A DNA stretch of 48,131 bases from Pseudomonadota bacterium. GTDB taxonomy: Bacteria > Myxococcota_A > Polyangia > Polyangiales > JAFGIB01. Below the pieces are notes generated by a model, which had not been told where the DNA came from, did not search any database, and was given only the letters and a program-made list of their open reading frames with translations. Location: positions 1 to 48,131 of the forward strand of contig JADGRE010000016.1 of the NCBI GenBank assembly GCA_017881185.1, read 5' to 3'. Made by a program: the position numbers and the translations under genes. Positions 41,349-48,131 of the stretch are shown piece by piece. The stretch's first letter is position 1. Each line of letters opens with the position of its first letter.

Positions 41349-43895
41349 TCAGCGCGGACGCCGCTTGGGATTGTCCGGAACGGCCGTGAGCGGATCGTCC
41401 GGCCAGGCGTGCCTCGGATAGCGCCGCGACAGCTCGCGCCGCAGCTCGGGGTAATGGCGCTGCCAGAACCCTGCGAGGTCACTTGTCACCTGCACTGCGC
41501 GCTGGTTGGGCGCGAGCAAGTGTAGCACCAGCGCCTTGCCGCCGATGCGCGGCCCATCACGCATGCCGAAGAAGTCTTGCAACCTCGACTCCACCCACGG
41601 CGGTTTGTCGCGCTCGTAATGCACGCGCAACTTGCGGCCATGCGGTAGCACCACCTCATCGGGAGTCAGCTCGAACATGCGCGAGCGCAGCGTGGAGGGC
41701 AGCTGCGCATACACGAAGTCCATGAGTGGCTGCTCGCGCAGCTGTGCGAAGCTGCTGCAACCCTCGCACGCCGCCGCGAGCGCCCGCTCGGCCGCGTCCG
41801 CAGGCAACGGCTCGATGCGCGGATCGACGCTGGACGCGAACACCAGCCGCTCACGCAACGCGTGCAGCGCATCGCGATCGATGAACTGCTCCACGCCCTT
41901 GTGCTTGGCTGCTTCCAGCAGCACCCGCGCAACGTCTGGCCCGCTGACCTCGGCGCGACTCACCTTGTCGAGCTCGAGCCCCTCGTACGAGAGCGTCTGC
42001 ACGGCTTCCACGCGTTCGCTCTTCGAATCGAAGCGCAGCTCGGTGGTGTCGAGCACGCGCCGCGGAAAGAGCTCGAGCAACCACTCCGGCTCCACCGCGC
42101 TCACCAAGTGCGCGACCACGCCGCGCCGACTGCCACGTTGTTCGGAAGCGTCCACCACCACCACGTACGGCGCATCGCGCACCACGCAGCTGGGCGACAG
42201 CGTCGCCGAGCCACCGGTAGCGAACACGACATCGTTGCTCTTGGGCGCGCGCCGCTTGGCCACGCGGTCGAAGAAGCCGGCGAGCGTGGCCAGGAGCAGC
42301 GCTTGATGACGCTGCTCATCGCTGTGCGAGTGCTCGTCGTAAGCGTCACCGAAGCTACGCAACAGCCGTTCGTGGCTGCGCCGAACCGAGGCGACCGCGC
42401 CCGGATCGAGGTCATGCGCGCGCAAGCTCGAAGCACCCGCGGATTCGCCCACCGCTTCCAGCAACTCCAGCCGAAACAGCAGATCGGAGTCTGCGGTGCC
42501 GTGATCATGCTTGCGGTCGTCGAAACGAGAGCGCGCCGTGAGCAGCACGTCACGCTCGCCGAGCAACGCCGCCAGCGCACAGCCCGAAGCGCCCGCGCCG
42601 CGTTCGACCGCTTCGAGCACCAAACGCGACAGGCGTGGATGCAGCGGCTGACGCGCCATGCGCTTGCCCAGCGCGCTGAGCGCACCACCTTCTTCCAGCG
42701 CACCGAGTCCGTCCAGCAGCGCCAGCGCCGCTTGCCACGCGTTCTGCGGCGGCGGCTCGAGCCAATCCGCATCTTGCAGCTCGTTGCCGCTGCTCTTGAT
42801 CGCCAACACCGTGTCGGCGAGATCGCTGCGCGCAATCTCCGACTTGTCGTGCTCGGGCCGACTGTCGTGATCGTGCTTGGTGTACAGCCGCAGGCAACGC
42901 CCCGGCCCCATGCGACCGGCACGACCGGCGCGCTGCGTCGCCGACGAGCGCGCGATCGGCGCAGTTACCAGGGTGGGCAGGCCCGAGAACGGCGAGTGCC
43001 CGGCGACACGCGCCAGCCCACTGTCGATCACCGCGACCACACCTTCGATGGTCAGCGAGGTCTCCGCCACGTTGGTCGAGAGAATCAGCTTGCGTCGCGA
43101 CGAGCGCTGCAGCGCGCGATCCTGCTCGCGCGCCGGCAAATCACCATGCAACACCACGATCTCGAGGCCCGCTTCGCGCGCCAGCGCTTCGCACGCCTCC
43201 TGCGTGCGCCGGATCTCCGCCGCGCCCGGCAGAAACACCAGCACGTCACCCTGCAGCCCTTCGCGCACCAAGCGCCGCGCCGCGCCCGCCACGCGCAGCT
43301 CGAGCTTCGTGTCGTCCACGCGCTCGGCGTAGTCCACGCTTACTTCATAGGGCCGTCCCGGCACCTGCACGATCGGCGCGTCCAAGAAGCGTGACAGCGG
43401 CCCCGCATCGAGCGTTGCACTCATCACCACCAAGCGCAGCTCCGGACGGCTCTGGCGTTGCAGACGACGCAATAGCGCCAGTCCCACGTCGCCATGGATG
43501 TGCCGCTCGTGAAACTCGTCGAGCACCACCGCAGCCACGCCGCGCAGCTGTGCGTCCTGCACGATCTTGCGCGTGAGAATGCCCTCGGTGATGAAGCGCA
43601 CGCGCGTGCGCGCCGACACCGCTTCCTCGAAGCGCACCTGATAACCGATGCGCCCACCGACCTCTTCCCCCAGCTCGCTCGACACCCGCCGCGCCGCCAT
43701 ACGCGCCGCGATGCGCCGCGGCTCGAGCACCAGAATCTCCCCCTGCTCCGCAAACCCCGCCTCGAGCATCGCCGCCGGCAAGCGCGTAGTCTTCCCCGCC
43801 CCCGGCTCCGCCACGAGCACGAGACTCGCCCGCTCGCGCAGCTGCGCCACGATCGCAGGCAAGAACGCATCGATCGGCAGCCGCTGCACGCTCAC
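41349..43895 (-). CDS. hrpB: ATP-dependent helicase HrpB (DEAH type)
   Basis: The 848-residue helicase has all superfamily-2 motifs: I in VAEPGAGKTT, Ia EPRRIAARMAA, II as DEFH in LDEFHERH, III SAT in VVMSATLD, V ILSTNVAETSLTIEGV, and VI QRAGRAGRMGPG. The HrpB-specific C-terminus is present: WLLELFPRRVLDTTEL, RVHYERDKPPWVESRLQDFF and the final RHAWPDDPL. Length is standard. It starts at a GTG (43895) that has GAGG upstream and lies 25 bases after ettA. Loss of HrpB in other bacteria affects mRNA processing or antibiotic response; its physiological target is not settled. It probably shares a transcript with ettA. Confidence 0.94.
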   Translation of the reverse strand: MSVQRLPIDAFLPAIVAQLRERASLVLVAEPGAGKTTRLPAAMLEAGFAEQGEILVLEPRRIAARMAARRVSSELGEEVGGRIGYQVRFEEAVSARTRVRFITEGILTRKIVQDAQLRGVAAVVLDEFHERHIHGDVGLALLRRLQRQSRPELRLVVMSATLDAGPLSRFLDAPIVQVPGRPYEVSVDYAERVDDTKLELRVAGAARRLVREGLQGDVLVFLPGAAEIRRTQEACEALAREAGLEIVVLHGDLPAREQDRALQRSSRRKLILSTNVAETSLTIEGVVAVIDSGLARVAGHSPFSGLPTLVTAPIARSSATQRAGRAGRMGPGRCLRLYTKHDHDSRPEHDKSEIARSDLADTVLAIKSSGNELQDADWLEPPPQNAWQAALALLDGLGALEEGGALSALGKRMARQPLHPRLSRLVLEAVERGAGASGCALAALLGERDVLLTARSRFDDRKHDHGTADSDLLFRLELLEAVGESAGASSLRAHDLDPGAVASVRRSHERLLRSFGDAYDEHSHSDEQRHQALLLATLAGFFDRVAKRRAPKSNDVVFATGGSATLSPSCVVRDAPYVVVVDASEQRGSRRGVVAHLVSAVEPEWLLELFPRRVLDTTELRFDSKSERVEAVQTLSYEGLELDKVSRAEVSGPDVARVLLEAAKHKGVEQFIDRDALHALRERLVFASSVDPRIEPLPADAAERALAAACEGCSSFAQLREQPLMDFVYAQLPSTLRSRMFELTPDEVVLPHGRKLRVHYERDKPPWVESRLQDFFGMRDGPRIGGKALVLHLLAPNQRAVQVTSDLAGFWQRHYPELRRELSRRYPRHAWPDDPLTAVPDNPKRRPR

Positions 43896-43920
43896 GCCTC
43901 AACACCAGCCGGTGACGGCA

Positions 43921-45588
<1,668 letters not shown>

Positions 45589-45841
45589 TGGAAGCGTCTT
45601 TTCGCACGAGTTTTCGGTGGGGGCTAGAGCGGAGCTGGGGGATCTTCGACGGTTGGAGCGGCCGGTGTGGCTGGCAGCGTCTGCGTCGCAGGGTCTCGCG
45701 GTCGTACATGCCCTGCATGCCGCGCTTGCTCGGTAGATCTCGTGCAGCGTGTTAGGTACGCCGTAGGTCTGCAGCTTGACTTGAGACGGGTCGGGCGTGA
45801 ACTGGCCAGGACCGTTGGAGATGCCTATCTGGGAGCAGGCG
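45589..45841 (-). other. Gene debris upstream of ettA
   Basis: Minus-strand frames here look like parts of a lost protein: GISNGPGQFTPDPSQVKLQ then TYGVPNTLHEIYRAS in one frame and KRGMQGMYDRETLRRRR in the next frame, joined by a one-base shift near 45730. I recognise no family. It shows no intact gene. Confidence 0.4.
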
Positions 45842-46098
45842 ACCCAAGATCGCGATGACCACAACGGAGGCGACCACGGCCGCTGCTGTGGTGCGACCGT
45901 GCAAGCGCTCCGACAACCACAGCATCCAGGGTCGCGTCAGGAGCGCAAACCACGACGCCAAGACCAGCGAGACACCGCACGGCACGAAGACCAGGGGACC
46001 AGGAACGCGCAGAGCGCGAATGAGGCCGCCAGTGCGCCGAGCAGTCTGCGCTGCACGATGGACGAAACCAGAAGCGATCGAGAATCGCCACGAAGCAT
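45842..46098 (-). pseudogene. AI-2E-transporter-like membrane gene remnant
   Basis: From an ATG at 46098 one frame reads LVSSIVQRRLLGALAASFAL and CAFLVP, and near 46000 it shifts to a frame reading LVFVPCGVSLVLASWFALL then TRPWMLWLSERLHGRTTAAA and VVASVVVIAILG, where similarity stops. The pair of hydrophobic segments and the LxRPWMLWLSERL turn resemble the first quarter of AI-2E family transporters (about 350 residues). The gene is frameshifted and truncated. TATATC lies five bases upstream of the ATG. Bases 46099-46287 contain nothing I can name. Confidence 0.45.
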
Positions 46099-46287
46099 GC
46101 TGCGATATAGAGCAACTGTCGTGCCAGGAAGTCCATCAGCAGAAGCCGAGCCAACTTCAGGCATACAGAAGAAGCAGGCGTGGACTCGACTGCGAGCAAC
46201 GCGCCCACAGTCGAGTCCAGCTGTCACGCGACGTCGAAACACTCATGCATGAGTTCCCGCGTGCGGGGAAGTGCGTGATGTGCTCGA

Positions 46288-46548
46288 CTACCGGCTGGGT
46301 GCGACCACAGTGCTGGCGTCGAGCGTGACCGCAGTCTGCGCCAGCAGCCTGCCCGTGATCGACGCGCCCGTTTGGAGCGTGATGGCCGTTTGACCAAGAA
46401 CGATGCCTTCCATGTGAGCCGTCGTGCCGAGAACCACTTTGCCGGAGACTTGCCAGAAGACGTTCTTGGGCAACGCGCCGCCCGTCAGCAGGACGCGCGT
46501 GCCGCTGCTCATCGTGAGAGTTTGAGCGATCTGAAAGCTCACCAAGTT
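46288..46548 (-). pseudogene. Ice-binding-like (DUF3494) domain, C-terminal fragment
   Basis: The frame encodes SFQIAQTLTMSSGTRVLLTG, GALPKNVFWQVSGKVVLG and TTAHMEGIVLGQTAITLQTG, ending ASITGRLLAQTAVTLDASTV. This is the C-terminal half of a DUF3494 ice-binding-like domain (the full domain is about 180-200 residues). Upstream in the same frame the sequence stops being family-like and meets a stop near 46588. With no N-terminal half or signal, it is a 5'-truncated remnant. Confidence 0.7.
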
Positions 46549-46587
46549 CGAACGCAGCCGCTTCGTTGATGTCCCGCTTGGATCACG

Positions 46588-47442
46588 TCAATCGACCGAT
46601 CGGCGACCCGACATGGCCCGGCGGACCTCAGCCGCAAAAGCGTCCTGGTCGAATTCGGCCTTCCCCATGATCGTCGTCACACGGCCATTCAGCTTGGCGC
46701 GATCCTCAGCGGTGATCTGCTTGGCGGTGACCACCAGGATCGGAATGCGAGCGGTGTCGGGATGCTTCTGGAGCGCGTCCACCACATCGAAGCCGTCCAC
46801 GTCCGGCATCATCAGCTCGAGCACGATCAAGTCCGGCAACTCCTGCCGCGCAGCAGCAATGGCTTCGCGGCCGCCATACGCCCGCCGGACGGTGTCGGCC
46901 AAGCCCCGGATGCGGATGGCGAGTAGCTCCAATGTGGTCGAATCCGACCACATCGACGGTGCCGGCCGGGCCAAATCCAGGATGCGGACGGCGATCAGCT
47001 CCACCGACTTGCTGTCGTCATCCACCACGAGGACTTTGAACTTCTGGCCCTGGGCGCGATACAGGAGATCCAGCTCAGCGAGTGACGCGTGCAGTTCTGG
47101 CCGAGATATGGGCTTTTGCATGACCGCCGCTGCGCCAAGCGCAAACCCCGTATGCTGATCTGAGCCAATCGAAATGACCACGACCGGGATGCATTTGAGC
47201 ACAGGCACCTGCTTGACGCGACGCAGGAATTCCCAGCCATCCATATTGGGCAGCATGATGTCCAGAGTGATTAGTGACAGCGGCTGTTGAAGCGCGAGGG
47301 CCAACGCCGTCTCCGCAGACGCGGCGTGCACAACCGTGAACCCCTCCGCTTCGAGTTGCACGCGGAGCAGCTCTGCCGACTTGCGGTCGTCTTCCACCAC
47401 CAGTGCGGTGGGCGCCTCGGCATTGTCGGGGCTCGGGTTCAT
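46588..47442 (-). CDS. Two-receiver protein; second receiver has Glu at the phospho-site
   Basis: The 284-residue product from the ATG at 47442 has two receiver domains and no output domain. Receiver 1 (about residues 12-125): acidic pair VVEDD, phospho-acceptor LITLDIMLPNMDG (Asp61), Ser in VISIG and Lys in QKP. Receiver 2 (about 136-280): VLVVDDD, but LIVLELMMPDVDG has Glu209 in place of Asp, Thr in VVTAK, and Lys in MGK. Between them helix 1 of receiver 2 is present twice (VELIAVRILDLA, LELLAIRIRGLA) because of a 72-bp in-frame duplication. The gene begins eight bases after the stop of the preceding receiver gene, so the three genes form one transcript. Confidence 0.88.
   Translation of the reverse strand: MNPSPDNAEAPTALVVEDDRKSAELLRVQLEAEGFTVVHAASAETALALALQQPLSLITLDIMLPNMDGWEFLRRVKQVPVLKCIPVVVISIGSDQHTGFALGAAAVMQKPISRPELHASLAELDLLYRAQGQKFKVLVVDDDSKSVELIAVRILDLARPAPSMWSDSTTLELLAIRIRGLADTVRRAYGGREAIAAARQELPDLIVLELMMPDVDGFDVVDALQKHPDTARIPILVVTAKQITAEDRAKLNGRVTTIMGKAEFDQDAFAAEVRRAMSGRRSVD
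46897..47004 (-). repeat. 72-bp in-frame tandem duplication in receiver 2
   Basis: The plus-strand segment starting GGCCAAGCCCCGGATGCGGA at 46897 recurs with changes as GGCCAAATCCAGGATGCGGA at 46969, a 72-base offset. About the first 36 bases of each unit match closely; the rest is diverged. At protein level SDSTTLELLAIRIRGLA follows DDSKSVELIAVRILDLA. Confidence 0.7.
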
Positions 47443-47449
47443 GGCGCGT

Positions 47450-47818
47450 TCATGCTCGGGCCAGCTGAGTCGCGACCGACGCCAGAAATTCTTGATAGCG
47501 CATGGGCTTCGCGATGTAGCCATCACAGCCTGCGGCTCGAATCCGCTCCTCGTCACCCTTCATCGCCAGGGCCGTGAGCGCGATCACCGGAATGGTGCGC
47601 GTCGCGTCGTCCCGCTTGAGCAGCACAGTGGCTTGGAGGCCGTCCATGCCGGGAAGCTGGATATCCATCAGGATCAGCGCGGGGTGGTCATCGCGTGCCA
47701 ACGTCAGCCCGGCCTCTGCATCCGTAGCGGTGAGCACGGTGTGGCCCGCCGACCGCAGCAGAAACACCGACAACGCCATGTTGGTGGCGTTGTCCTCGAT
47801 GATGAGCACTTTCGCCAT
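47450..47818 (-). CDS. Single-domain response regulator
   Basis: The 122-residue product is one receiver: acidic pair IIEDN, phospho-acceptor ILMDIQLPGMDG (Asp52), Thr in IALTALAMKGDEERI, Lys in YIAKPMRYQEF. It resembles DivK/CheY-like relay proteins and the C-terminal receivers of hybrid kinases. The ATG at 47818 follows the stop of the upstream partial gene by one base, and its own stop is eight bases before the next start, so all three are co-transcribed. A longer frame to 47920 reads through the upstream gene and lacks receiver sequence. Confidence 0.9.
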   Translation of the reverse strand: MAKVLIIEDNATNMALSVFLLRSAGHTVLTATDAEAGLTLARDDHPALILMDIQLPGMDGLQATVLLKRDDATRTIPVIALTALAMKGDEERIRAAGCDGYIAKPMRYQEFLASVATQLARA

Positions 47819-47819
47819 G

Positions 47820-48131
47820 TCAGGCGACCGCTCTGTGGCGTGACAGGGCCCGCCGGATTTCGGCCGCAAAGCGGTCATGGTCGAAGGCGGTCTTTTCCAT
47901 GATCGTCGCCACATGGCCATTTAGCTTGGCGCGGTCCTCGGCGGTGACCTGCTTGGCGGTGACCACCATGATCGGAATGTCCGCAGAGTCGGGCTGCGCC
48001 TGGAGCGCCATCACCACGTCGAAGCCGCTCATCTCCGGCATCATCAGATCGAGCACGATCAAGTCCGGCCGCTCCTGCCGCACACTAGCGATCGCCTCGC
48101 GACCACTGTACGCGCGCACCACGGTAACACC
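47820..48131 (-). CDS. Receiver-domain protein, 5' end cut off by the window
   Basis: The frame is open to the right edge, so only the C-terminal 103 residues are seen: YSGREAIASVRQERPDLIVLDLMMPEMSG with an intact phospho-Asp, VVTAKQVTAEDRAKLNGHVA and a tail ending RHRAVA. It is a close paralogue of receiver 2 of the 46588 gene, where the same site is Glu. The upstream part, perhaps more receivers or a kinase, lies outside. Confidence 0.85.
   Translation of the reverse strand, partial: GVTVVRAYSGREAIASVRQERPDLIVLDLMMPEMSGFDVVMALQAQPDSADIPIMVVTAKQVTAEDRAKLNGHVATIMEKTAFDHDRFAAEIRRALSRHRAVA

Noticed and set aside
41862..43394. Open plus-strand frame of 510 codons
   Set aside because: Antisense to hrpB; all helicase motifs are on the minus strand.

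Overview
The window is GC-rich DNA whose gene repertoire fits a myxobacterium (Myxococcota, probably Polyangiales-like). That placement is inferred from gene content: a paired DUF1592/DUF1588 and DUF1552 system, MopE-type Cys/Asp repeats fused to leucine-rich solenoids, many lipoproteins with Gly/Thr/Ser-rich tethers, a PilZ-TPR protein, stand-alone multi-receiver proteins, formylglycine-type sulfatases and a PAPS/APS reductase with Fe-S cysteines. No plasmid, phage, intact transposon or CRISPR array is visible.

Layout. 1-618: 3' part of a spermidine-synthase-like methyltransferase-fold gene. 619-1075: mostly empty, with a tiny lipoprotein leader ORF. 1.1-13.2 kb: a surface-protein region with a translationally coupled DUF1592/DUF1552 pair, a beta-helix lipoprotein, a 1653-residue MopE/solenoid lipoprotein and a divergent sulfatase lipoprotein. 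13.2-19.9 kb: housekeeping and metabolic genes (class I aldolase, tRNA-Ser, membrane sulfatase-like enzyme, queE-methyltransferase-pip run, HMG-CoA lyase). 20-25 kb: decayed CAP-domain gene, LysM/M74 murein endopeptidase, cytochrome-like lipoprotein, small secreted repeat protein, hybrid histidine kinase. 25-31.7 kb: thioredoxin-like/APS reductase fusion, FkbM methyltransferase, lytic transglycosylase coupled to a membrane gene, two small ORFs, large beta-propeller lipoprotein. 31.9-38.4 kb: PilZ-TPR protein, YfiM-like membrane protein, coiled-coil membrane protein, carboxymuconolactone-decarboxylase-family protein, DNA polymerase IV, outer-membrane beta-barrel candidate. 38.7-45.6 kb: PlsC acyltransferase divergent from a degenerate Lgt homologue, cytochrome-like lipoprotein, hrpB and ettA. 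45.6-46.55 kb: a gene graveyard (AI-2E-transporter-like and ice-binding-like remnants). 46.6-48.1 kb: three tandem receiver-domain genes.

How the parts may work together. Much of the first half encodes exported or lipid-anchored proteins that would sit on the cell surface and meet polysaccharide, metal or redox substrates; the sulfatase, beta-helix and c-type-cytochrome-like proteins suggest work on sulfated or complex glycans, but no substrate is visible. Cell-wall enzymes (M74 endopeptidase, lytic transglycosylase) and lipoprotein/phospholipid enzymes (Lgt homologue, PlsC) add to an envelope theme.

Most notable observations: a repeated TAnnnT box 6-8 nt upstream of GTG/ATG starts, implying leaderless transcription; an Lgt homologue in which nearly every known catalytic residue is replaced; a receiver domain with the phospho-Asp replaced by Glu and a duplicated first helix; a giant solenoid protein grown by block duplication; a 14-bp inverted repeat flanking a 10-bp tandem duplication between divergent genes; and an 88-nt imperfect hairpin upstream of dinB.
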